The notes beneath the pieces were generated by a model, which was not told where the DNA came from, made no database searches, and was given only the letters and a program-made list of their open reading frames with translations. This document shows positions 29,801 to 40,620 of a stretch of DNA of 64,000 bases, one piece after another. The translations under genes were made by a program, and so were the position numbers. Position 1 is the first letter of the stretch. Each line of letters begins with the position of its first letter. Source of the DNA: Rhopalosiphum padi (lineage: Eukaryota; Arthropoda; Insecta; Hemiptera; Aphididae); the NCBI RefSeq assembly GCF_020882245.1, contig NC_083599.1, positions 19,664,865 to 19,728,864 on the forward strand, given 5' to 3'.

Positions 29801-31804
29801 TTACTATTAAGACTAAAAAATCGAGAAATCTTAGAATATGAATAGGTATTAGCAGAATGGTTTTGCATAATAAATTAAAATTAATAAACTTGTCATATTA
29901 TAAGAGCAATTAATATATTACAGTACAGTAAATAATAATTATATTTTTATAAATTATAATAAATACATTTATGTAATAAATAATATCAATTTGAATGTAT
30001 ATGTATATGTATATTGTATATATATAACCAATTCTTTTTGTAATTTTTTGCTGATGTCCACTATATAGAGGTTTTACTGTACATCAATTTCCAAAATATA
30101 TCATGACAGAAAACCTAATATTTTAATTTAAAATGAATGTGGTTGAGTTACTACTATTTTATGCTAACCCTAAAGCTATTTCTAAAAAAAATGTTTTGAA
30201 TCAATTGTTATCATAATAAATTTAATTGTTTTATCAATAGCTATTATATTAGTCGATACCAGTAACATACAGTTATTCTTATCATATGCGGTCTATTGCA
30301 CATTTATATTTGTCATATTATGCTGTCAATTGTATTGAGATATTCTAAATTATTGAAATTAAATGTAGAAGGTATAAAAATTAAAATAATAATTAAATAA
30401 AGTATAGGTAAACTTATTAGTTGTAAAGTTATAATACAAATATAAATCTAGTAAAACATAAACACACAAACGTATAACAGTAATATTAGCAGCATAACAG
30501 CATAATACAGTATTATTATTATTTGATCAAATATTTTATAATACGAAATTATTAATTTTTAACTACTTATAAAAAGTTTGAAGACCCCAAATAAACTTTT
30601 TTACATGTTGCTTGTATATGTCACTGATAGAATCAATAAAACATTGGGAATGATGACCTGTTTTATGAACATGAGTAAAGTTTCTAGTGTTTTATATGCT
30701 AGCCATTCATGCAAGTATATTTTTCTGTATAAATGTATATCATGAGTGATTATCTTGTCAGACATACCTATAGATGGGTAATTTATTTTTCAAATGGAAG
30801 TGGACTTTTATCGGTTGCCATAGACGATAGCTGTATGTCAGACAACATATGACAAAAACACTAAACTCACTCACTTATTATATCATATAATGATTGCAAT
30901 GTGTTAATATAATATGGTATATTGCATTGTGTGAACAATGCGCTTTCTAGTAACATAATTTTAAATCATTTTGAAATTTAGAATTTTTTAACCATAGGGC
31001 ATTTTTAACTAATATTAAGTAGGTAGCAATTATTTTTGTGTAAACATTTGTTGGACTATAGTATTTGCTAAATTGCATATTTGTGTCTACTGAAACGACT
31101 CTACATTGATCAATACAAATAAAATATCTACTGTGCTATTGTCAAATCGCTACTCTCGATCACTGTTAAGTACTTAAGTGTTAAGGGTGAGTTTCTATTA
31201 AATATAAACACAAAATAAAAATTTTTGAATAAAATAAAAATATAATTTGCCACGTTATCTACTCCAAAACAGACTAAGTACACAAAATACATCCTGCAAT
31301 TTTAATAGGTATACAGGTATTGTGTATACCTTTTGTGTAAACAACACAATATGCCGTCAGTTTTGTTTAGTTTAGTTAAGTATAATTTAAACACGTAATA
31401 AGTAGTAGTAGTGTTTGTGTGTTATCTGAGGAATACTATTATAATCATTGAGGAATATCAATTGATTTGTATTGATCAAAGCACAAACGGCGGTAACATA
31501 TTTTACAACTACCTATAACAGACAGGTAAGTAGTTCATACCCGTCTGGCCGTCTATCATGAGGATCGCACAAATAATCACAACTGAGCGTTGATAATGAT
31601 TAATGACAATTATCTTGATGCAAATACGCGTACCAATTGATTTACAAAACAAACAACAACAACAACAACACACTGATGTTGCTATCGTATGGAATCGACG
31701 TTACCATAATATTTTAAATCGCTCACTCCGCGCAAATCGTTATTCGTTACTAACCTGAACTTGGGCGAGTCCTGCAGGCAATTGCTCACCGAAATGGTCT
31801 GCAT
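23848..31804 (-). CDS. Arf GTPase-activating protein ACAP (BAR-PH-ArfGAP-ANK), complete, 737 aa
   Basis: It stimulates GTP hydrolysis on Arf GTPases (Arf6 in studied family members) at curved endosomal or plasma membranes. Exons in gene order: 31804-31755, 28515-28458, 28356-28124, 28047-27819, 27548-27382, 27299-27133, 26960-26855, 26785-26621, 26538-26432, 26301-26121, 26042-25783, 25725-25559, 25468-25369, 24403-24283, 23950-23848. All junctions are GT-AG and in frame. Residues about 1-250 are the BAR domain, and 267-362 a PH domain (EGYLYKRTSNAFKTWNRRWF). The ArfGAP zinc finger has Cys406, 409, 426 and 429, with the arginine finger at Arg434 (ECSGVHRSLG). Ankyrin repeats cover about 585-700. 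An acidic Ser/Asp-rich linker (about 555-575) joins ArfGAP to ankyrin. Length matches human ACAP1-3 (about 740-830 aa); Drosophila's counterpart is CenB1A. Intron 1 is 3.2 kb and carries a transposon. Confidence 0.95.
27603..27779. mobile_element. hAT-like MITE (177 bp) in an ACAP intron, perfect TSD
   Basis: The ends are TAGGGATGGTAAACC on the left and, reverse complemented, CAGGGGTAGAGAATC on the right. The octamer TTCAAGAA flanks both sides (27595-27602 and 27780-27787). The insert lies between coding exons 4 and 5 of ACAP and does not touch the splice sites. The first C of the left end has mutated to T. No coding sequence. Confidence 0.75.
29461..30079 (+). mobile_element. pogo/Tigger-like element remnant in ACAP intron 1
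   Basis: The left end CAGTGAAACGTCTATTAATA and the reverse-complemented right end CAGTAAAACCTCTATATAGT form inverted termini flanked by TA on both sides. That is the duplication made by Tc1/mariner-pogo transposases. Inside, 29753-29845 reads as 30 codons with KHKILNLEKKKLLLLRL. This resembles the first helix-turn-helix of CENP-B/Tigger transposases, then hits a stop. At 619 bp it is a deleted, non-autonomous copy. Confidence 0.75.
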
Positions 31805-33062
31805 CGTGACGGATTTCCTGTCTCGGCAGCGTTAAAACTCTTAAAACAGCATCATCGTAGTCGTCGTCGTTGTCGTTGTCGTCGGGTGGGTGGGTCCGTA
31901 GTCGCGGAAAGCGACGTGGAGAACGGCGAAAAGCGGAAAACGCCGCCAAAGGATTACAGCGATATCGCGTCCGGCCACTGCACTGCAGGTGGCGGCGACT
32001 ACTACAGAACGGACCGCGGGTATAGGGAACTGATAGATAACGGGCGCGTCACCCAACACACACACACGCGCGCGCACGCGATAGGACACCGCGCAGACAC
32101 CACAGCGACCAGCAGCAGCTAGACGACAGCGAGTGTGACGAGCAGGTACCGAGAGCGCGGAGTAGCGAGTGGTGACTGGTGACTACTGACTACGGATCAT
32201 CGTGCCGCCACTATCGCCCGCCGACACCGCGCCCCGACCCACTGCACCGCACAATGAACGTCGTTATCGTGTGTCCGTTGTGTGCATAGACGTAACACAC
32301 GGGTGTACCCACCACCACTAACCAAAACTGTAATATTATTATTATATGTGTACAGTACGAAATAATAACATATTTTATATTATTATATTATACGATGGTA
32401 TTGTACGCACTACGACTGCGCGTTACGAGCCGTACTAGATTATTATTATTATTATTATTATACAGAGTAATAGTAAACGCAAAAAACCCATATCAGCCCC
32501 ACCCCACCCCCGACGTCGGACGTGTGGTGTCGAGTGTGCGGAGCGCCGTCGTCACTCCCCCCGTCGAGAGCGATAAGCCGGACCGCGGCGGCCGACGGGT
32601 GTTTAGGCAGCACCGCGGATACACCTGCGCGAACGCCGCGCGCTAGACGGCCCGTCGCATTGCAATATTATTTCCAGCGGCGCTATATCACTATTGTTTT
32701 TGGCCGCCGTCGAGCCACGCCTGGACCGCGTCAGTGGGTGGGTGGCGGGCGGCAGCGAAGACTTCTCCGGGTTACCTACCGTGAACTCATGCAGGCCTGC
32801 CCCACCCGCACCCACCCCGCACACGACGGGGCGTCGTAGACCGCAGTGCGAAATAAGCTGCACCCGCTCGACGGTTTCGAGTTGCGTGCCGGTCGCGATC
32901 ATGTTTTTGATGAGCGCGCCCGCATGTCACGTCGTCTCTCGATGTCTCCGCGTTACGATTTACAAACGTCCAATACAATATAATAATATAATATACAACG
33001 AAATTAGGTGTTCGCGTTCGGTAGAACCGATTTTGTGTTGTCGTTAACCATAACATTATTAG
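31805..33062. promoter_or_regulatory. CpG-rich promoter region of ACAP, possibly bidirectional
   Basis: The 1.2 kb upstream of the ACAP ATG is strongly CpG- and GC-rich within AT-rich surroundings. It contains GTC/GTT trinucleotide tracts (31859-31882), a CA/CG tract (32057-32079) and an (ATT)n run (32438-32461). On the + strand it ends with a good splice-donor sequence, AG/GTAAGTG, at 33061-33068. This suggests a non-coding first exon of a transcript running the other way. Long frames on both strands are best explained by GC richness. Transcription starts are not determined. Confidence 0.5.
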
Positions 33063-34634
33063 GTAAGTGCCCATGTCATGCTGGTCATCGTGTACAATAT
33101 TGTGTTGTTTCTCGTCGGATTTTACGATATTTTTATTTTTTTAATTATTTGTATTAAATATGATCATTTTTATATTTTACATACCAACTTTCAGTATACT
33201 CATAACTCGCTTTAAAATTATTAAAATCAAAACGTCGTAAAAAACACCAACGATTTAACACATTTTCACTCTAATACCAGGGTATACCTAAATTTAAATA
33301 CTAATAACACGAAATCGGTCCTACTGAACGCAAACTTGCTATCTATGTACGTAACTTATCGTATATGTTCCTAACGATGACGGTGACAAACTGACAACAA
33401 ATCATGTGTAGGCTATAAGCGGCATAACAGTCTAAACAAAAATTAAATTTAAATTTAAAAATTTTTAGATACTAGACCTTTGAACATATACTTGTATACT
33501 TATGTTTTAATTAAATTTAATTGCGTGTCTATTCGTAGCGTACCAGAATATGATGTACCTAGTCACCTAGATAGGTATATATCAAATATAAATTAAGGCA
33601 AATATTGAAATATCGTTCAACAGAAAATAACGATAGTCGCGGACCATTGACTAAATACATTGGTAATTATCGTTAGGTATACACTAGATATTCACTCAAA
33701 TCTCAAATAAACATGAAATATAGGTATTTTTTAAAAATATAAGATATTAAATGTATATAGGTACCTACTTATATTTATGTACACCAGCACAGCATAAATA
33801 AAATTTATTTACTTAATTTAATCTGTGGTATTAGTTTTATGAGAACTTCTAGAATAATATTGTTGTCTTTTCTGAACATATGGGCCTCGTGAAATGTTAT
33901 TAATCTATATTAGGGCTTTGCAAACCGTTTCACCTGCTCACAGCTGAGTGATTAAATTGTAATGTCAAATTAAGCGTAAGTGCTTTGGCACTAAAACAAT
34001 AACATTAAAGACAGTAAAGTTTCAGTGACGGAAAATATTACTCTTTTTATTTTTTTGGATAGAAGAATTTTTTTTCGACGATCCAGGAATTCTATTATCG
34101 TACTTATATTCTATTAAAATGAGCTCGTTCTAGGAATCCGTTTCCTCCAAACACTGCATGGTGATATATGGCTAAAAAAATAAGAAGTAATTAATAATTA
34201 ATATGTTAGCAAGCTAATGAATCTCGGAAACTAGATTACGTTGTTCTTTTTTAATCTTAAACAGTTAAACATAAAAAATATAATTGTATATTATAATAAT
34301 TGTCATTGATAAAACGGCAATTCTATTTTGCTCATTATATTGAATATACCTCAATAGATATAAAGTCTATATATTATATACATATCTAATGGTTAATGTT
34401 ATATTTCAATATATAGTATTTCGCCACATAGGGCCATATAGGGCTGTTTTATATTGCCGGGAATTGAATACGAGGGCCCAGAACGAAAATCCCAAACATT
34501 TTTTGATCGCTCGCTCGCGATACATTTACAAAACAATTCTATAATATAATACTTACTCTGATATAATTTTATTTTAATATAAAACTATTCAATCATAATC
34601 ATTAATACATTAATTTTTTTTTTAATACATCACT
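33063..34634. other. Non-coding DNA, intergenic or intron of an unseen transcript
   Basis: No conserved exon seen. A patch at about 34430-34500 (gggccatatagggc, cgagggcccagaacg) may be the end of the transposon whose coding relic follows at 34635. Confidence 0.45.
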
Positions 34635-34869
34635 TTATGCAGCCACCTTATCAATAATATCATTAGGGTTAATTTTAGTTAACATTTCTTTTTCAATACT
34701 CATTATTCATTTACATTAAACTTTCTAAATGCTCTTGTGACATTGAATGTCTTAAATAATTGTTTAGATACTTAAGAGAAAAAAATCCAGTTATTTTATT
34801 GCACTTAGATGCGCTTGGCATTAAAACATCATTCTTGTTATTTTTTCTTTTCTGAGCACCATCACTCAT
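34635..34869 (-). pseudogene. hAT transposase relic (ZMYM1/TTF-type), N- and C-termini joined
   Basis: Read on the - strand from about 34869, the translation gives GAQKRKNNKND, then SASKCNKITGFFS, then a segment with YLRHSMSQEHLESL. After a frame change it gives MSIEKEMLTKINPNDIIDKV and a stop at 34637-34635. The first words resemble the start, and the last words the dimerisation tail, of hAT-derived ZMYM1/TTF-type zinc-finger transposase proteins. The several hundred residues normally between them are missing. It is therefore an internally deleted, frameshifted copy. The assignment rests on remembered family resemblance. Confidence 0.55.
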
Positions 34870-34951
34870 ACATACGAATCATACGATACATTATAATAGG
34901 TAATAGTAATATAATTCATTATCCATAATAATCTTAATATACATAGAAAAC

Positions 34952-35543
34952 TGCAGGCATGGCCCAATTGCGCCTAAAACAAAATTTTCGTTTAGGGTCA
35001 GTATGCCAATTGCGCTTGTATAATATATACTAAAATGCTTGCAAATTAAAACTTATTTATTGATCAATTAATTACTGATTTAAGTGACTGGGTATTTTGT
35101 AACAGTATCAGGAATTTTATGAAACGATTTACAGTGGAACCTCGATAACACGAATCAGTTGTTGGCAAAAATAAAATTCGAGTTATCGAAAATTCGACTT
35201 ATAGAGGTCCGAGTTATCGAGGTTCCACTGTATAATGTAATATAACTGGTATTTAATTTTGAATAATTAACGATCGAAAAATAACTTGTACAATGCGAAA
35301 AAAAATTATTTATTTATTTTACTTATTATTATATAAAGGGCACAAGGCTCAAGCAGGTGCAATTATGTATTAATACTTAGAAAAAAATCGGTTACTGTTT
35401 TCATTTAATATTTATTATACAATAATAATAATAATAATAATAATAAAAATCATAAAGTAGGTATAATAATTATAAGTTTATAACTAACCAATACATTTTC
35501 CTTAGGTATTGTAAAATGTTTTGAGCGCAATTGGTAAACTGCC
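34952..35543. mobile_element. hAT-like non-autonomous element (592 bp) with perfect TSD and a nested insert
   Basis: The left end TGCAGGCATGGCCCAATTGC and the reverse-complemented right end GGCAGTTTACCAATTGCGCT share CCAATTGCGC. They are flanked by TAGAAAAC on both sides (34944-34951 and 35544-35551). Inside are a TA-flanked palindrome (35132-35230) and an (AAT)n run at 35421-35446. No transposase remains. The 8-bp duplication suggests mobilisation by a hAT-type enzyme, though the ends are not the classical CAGTGG. Confidence 0.75.
35132..35230. mobile_element. Small palindromic MITE (99 bp), Tc1/mariner-pogo type
   Basis: It begins CAGTGGAACCTCGATAACAC and ends CGAGTTATCGAGGTTCCACTG. The two halves can fold on each other, and TA flanks both sides (35130-35131, 35231-35232). 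It has no coding capacity. It sits wholly inside the larger element 34952-35543, so it inserted later. Confidence 0.8.
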
Positions 35544-38500
35544 TAGAAAACGTACTATATATATTTATATATAATATGTCTATATATACAATGTAATGTA
35601 TTATTAACGCAAAAGTATTTATTTCATTTTTAATTATAAACCAAATACCATTAAAATAAACTTAATAAACTGTTTCCAAATTGTATATAGTTCGATATTA
35701 TTATTATATTATTAATAATATTAAAATCCCGATTGCCCGATAGGCTATCCGCCCCTGTTTCGCTCTGTATCCGTGATTCGCTATTATTTTATTCGTGCAC
35801 GAATATGTTAATTATAAAATAATCTTTGTTTGATGATCGTAAATTCGTAAATGAATGACTTTTTTCTTTAACTATCGTCTATCTATCATTCGTATATGGT
35901 GTATAGACACTCACACTATGTGTCTATCGTCTATGTCTATCCTTAAGTTGTAGTATACCTTATATTTAGGCTTAAATACAGCGTGTAATATCAGAGTTGG
36001 CTCTAGGGTTTGATTTTTTTTTGAGGGGGCATAAACATCACATTTTTATTTTAATATTTCATGAAAAATTTATTCAATTATTTAAAAATCAGTGCCACAT
36101 ATATAAGCCACATAAGTAATTAGTACAAAATATTATACAATAAATATAGTACACAAGTCAATAAGATAAAAAATTATAAAAAGAAGTATAAAGAACAATT
36201 ATAAATTACAATTTATAATACAAAATCTAATTTTCGATTTTTATTTTTTTTGTTGGTCGTCTGTCGGTAGTCTGCTACTCTGCTAACGTAAAATCGCCGT
36301 GGTAAAATGATGCACAACGATATTACTCTGAACTGTCTGAACGTCTATAATACGACAGTCGTCAAACATATTACCGATAAGAAATCAATCAAAATTAGAA
36401 TTATAAATAGAGAACCCAAAAGTCCCTATTGAAAAATCACGTATACGTACTACGAGTACGAACTGACGTACCTAGTACTACTCGAAAATATAAGATAAAG
36501 ACTACCTATAACGAGTTAATAACGTACCTACCTATAACAGTATAACGGCTGACGAAAATTTACAATTAAACTGGGGGTGACCATAAAAATTAAATTAAAA
36601 TACAGGACACTTTAGTTATCCATCTAAATATAATAATTAAAAAATGTTCAATCATGTTTCGATGCAGCTGATGATAATGCCAATAAATGTTTCTTTTCAC
36701 TTTTTTGGTATGTACTATGTTGTATTATATCTTAACGTCCACGACTACCATGTTCCATAGAAAATACCAATCCACATATTTTATGAAATATTTTTCCAAT
36801 TTCATCAGCATCTTTTAAAAAAGGCAATTCTGATTATAAACTCGGAGTGAAACGCACCATCTTTTTTGCATTTTGAGAACAAATTATTACCAAATGGCAA
36901 ATTGTACAGTTAATTTTAAATTCCTCCACTACGCCACTACGAATTCACTGAATTTCTGTCGAGTACTTGAGACTCGACACTCGTGTACTGAATAAATACT
37001 AACAACAAATAATATTTATAATATGTATACTAATACTATTATAGATATTATGAATTATAAATAGATATTATAGTCCGCATAATGCTCACATTTAATAAAA
37101 AAAAATATAACAAACTATATTAATTTACTGCGGCGGATGAAATTGTACTTGTTTTGACGATGATGATTGGTATAATAACAATATTATGAACGTCTTTACG
37201 TTGCCGACAACGATATGATATTATTAATTTTATATTTTCTACCCACAGCGATTATAGTCAAAACAATAATCCAAAAATATCAATGAGAATTAGATTCGAG
37301 TGTTTTATTGAATATTATTGTCATACAAAAATATCGTAGAAAAAATGATTTTGTTATAAAATAAATTTCAAAAAGGTATATAAAATGTGAAAAACGGGAT
37401 TAATACGGGACATACTTATAAAAAGGGTCAAACACAAAATGCGTCCCGTACCACTTTTGTCGGGACAACGGGACACAAAGTAGAAATAATCCTAAATTAA
37501 ACAATATTTACTATTTAGTATAATACTAATATAATACTATATGTATACCGTCATAATAAAAGCGTATATTATATTAAATTCACCTGTTTATTTTTTTAAT
37601 TTTTGGGGAAGGCATGGCGTATCTTATATAGTATGGGCTATGCGCAACTGACGGGCGACGCCCAGCATAATACTTTTTATATATCTAGCCTGCTAGATTT
37701 TAAAATTCTAAAATTTGGCCCTCTATAGTAACTTTGAGCTGCCTATCCCTGTTATAAAGGTAGTTTAATAGTTTTCTGGATGGTGCTTATACGCGTACTA
37801 CCTATATATTTTTGGAGCCGTGAATTCTTATTTTGATTATAATATGTAAATATATTTACACATTATACACGCTGTATAATATTATAAGTAACTACTGTCT
37901 ACTATACAGAGAAGATTAAAAATAAGGGAGTGCCTGTTTCCGTACTACGACTACTACGTAGCACTTTCTACGTATAAATGTATAACGGACTCATAAATAT
38001 GTGTTATATACTTATATGACATATGTATAGTATATATATTATAATGTATGTTATGTTATATATATAATATGGTATAACTATATGTAATATCGATATTTGT
38101 GTGTACTGAAACTACAGCATACGCCCTATAGCTACTGGGTGATTCTTTTATCAAACAACACTTATTATTTCAAAATCTATTAATGTTTTTGAAAATATTA
38201 TTCTTATAGGTATAATTTCCAGTTGAAATACAAAAAAAAATGTATTTATTTTTAAATATTATTTATTGTTATATTTTTAAGATTTTAACTTTTTTAAATT
38301 ATAACATATTTTTCATTTAATATTATGAAGAAGAATATTTTTCGGAGTATTTCTATACATAAGAATTGAAATTCAGACGAGTAGTTTATGAGTTATAATA
38401 GTATTTAAAGTTTAGGTGAGCCCTGTATATAGTTCTCTCGCGGCATATTTCGTACGAAAACAATATGTTAACAAATGAACAAAGGAAAGCTTTATACTTT

Positions 38501-40136
38501 TTTATATTTAAAATAAAAACAAATTATCCGTTTTAAATCTTTTTATAATTAAAACCAGGAATTTTTTATTTGTTCAAATTAAAAATTATGCATATAGTAC
38601 ATGTGCATAATAATATTATAAATTCAATTTTAAAGCCTTTTTTATTTTATATTAATTATTCGTAATTAATAATAAAAATAATGTTAAGTAGTAATCTAAT
38701 CAATAACAAAACATAATTTTAATGCTTATAGTGTCTACTATTAAACCTAAAATAGCATGTACAATGTACATATACTCATTAAAAAAAAATATATTCTACA
38801 GTTCTACACCCATCGGGACTTTACAAGATGTCAACTATTCAAAATAAAAAATGGTACTATAATATTAAATGATAAATGAAACAAAATATTATGCTTGAAA
38901 TAAACGGTAAAGGTAATAGTACGTATTTTATAGTAACCCGCAGCATATAACCTTGGTCGATAACTATTCAGCGTATATTGATGAGTGATGACTGTTGCGT
39001 TATTTCATCGTAGTAATTTGTTTGTTTTATAAAAAGAATTATTGCAAAGCAAACTGTTCAAATAGAAAACCATTGTATATCTAACCTTTGAATTCGAAAA
39101 ACAATTAAATCTCGACCCATAAATATTCACTACTAAATAATTGAATTTAATATTTATTAATTATTATTATTAGTTGTGTATGACTTATACGTTCATTTTC
39201 AGAACTATAAATATTCTAAAGTTGGTTATACAAAGTAGGTATCGTTATTTAAATGAAATAATTAATTTTGTTAAGGATATGTCTCATAATAGTCATGAAA
39301 CGCATTCTGTGTTGCTGATAAAACTATCATAATAATATAGGTATATTAATATTATATTAGAAATTAGAATACTTAAATTACACGATACATTATAATCAAA
39401 TTAACTCAGACACGGGATTAAAAGAAGTTAAATTCATTAATTTATTAATTTCAGAAATCTCTAGTGAAAATTGTTTAGACCACACGGTCCACAACTTAAA
39501 GTAGATAATTTTATTTTTATAATTTCAAATCATTTCAATTTGAAAAATCATAATATGTTATATTGACTTATTGTAAATGCAATTTGAATGTTAGCCATCA
39601 TATGTACGTAACACATGCAATGTAATGGAAGGTAATTAAAAAAATTACTACTCGATTAAGTTACGATATAATAAAAATAAAAATGTATTGTTTGTATTTT
39701 CTAGGTACACAATTAACACATAATGCTGTTTTAGTGTTATATGGTATACGACGTATAATACAACTATATAATAAATCATAGGTATTTATATGTTACTTTA
39801 TTTGCCAGCAATACGATTTTAATAAAAATAAATTATACATGAAGTAATTTAAAAAAAATAAATAATAACAGGTTGTTATTCTGTAATCTGCAGCATAATA
39901 ATAGGTAAGTATATTTTACAAAAAACCACAATTCACAAATCACAATAAAATATTATTAAATACGAGTTAGTAGTTTAACATTTTAAATTCTGAGCGGAGC
40001 TATATAGTATTTAATTTTAGAATGATGGATGTTTTTTGTTATTTTACTGGTAATAAACATGCTTCGATTTTCAAGGGTGGTTTCTATTAGAAAACGAGAT
40101 TTAGACGATTTAGTTAGTACTTTGAAGGATCAAAAG

Positions 40137-40138
<2 letters not shown>

Positions 40139-40171
<33 letters not shown>
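40139..40171. repeat. (TA)n microsatellite
   Basis: An uninterrupted TA tract of about 16 units, in non-coding DNA. Confidence 0.95.
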
Positions 40172-40174
<3 letters not shown>

Positions 40175-40245
40175 AAATAACCGGATAAAAAAAAAAGAAA
40201 CATTTAGGTGCTTAAATGTAAAATCCTTATTTGAGATTCAACCAA

Positions 40246-40620
40246 ATCGATTTTGTTTTTTTTTTTGTGTTACTCAAAAACGAAATACTGTAGATACATG
40301 CAATTTTCATCAAATGTTTATATGTATTGTCATTTCTTTTAGCTGGTACAGTTTTCTAAATACTTTGACATATTTTAATATCTATAAACTATAAAATAAG
40401 ATTTTTTTCATTAAATGTCAATAAAAATTTTTTTGCTAGGTCAAAAGGCTTAAAAATGTAATATAAAATTTTTTATAAGTTATTCAATTACTAACTATAA
40501 AAAATATCAAACATTTATTTTCGTAATATTTTTTTATAAGTGTTTTAAGTTAAAATGTTGACAAAAACACGAAAAATAACAAATAATGTTGTAGTTAAAA
40601 ATGTATAAAACGTCTAATTT
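40246..40620 (-). repeat. Diverged copy of the repeat family at 62404-63309, opposite orientation
   Basis: The words aatcgattttg, ttactcaaaaacgaa and catcaaatgtttatat occur here in the same order as in the reverse complement of about 62940-63040. This shows a shared repeat family. No protein is encoded, and the borders are uncertain. Confidence 0.5.

Noticed and set aside
31740..33074. Several 70-117 codon frames on both strands
   Set aside because: They overlap one another in a GC-rich promoter region, have low-complexity composition and match no family. Only the 50 coding bases of ACAP exon 1 are convincing.
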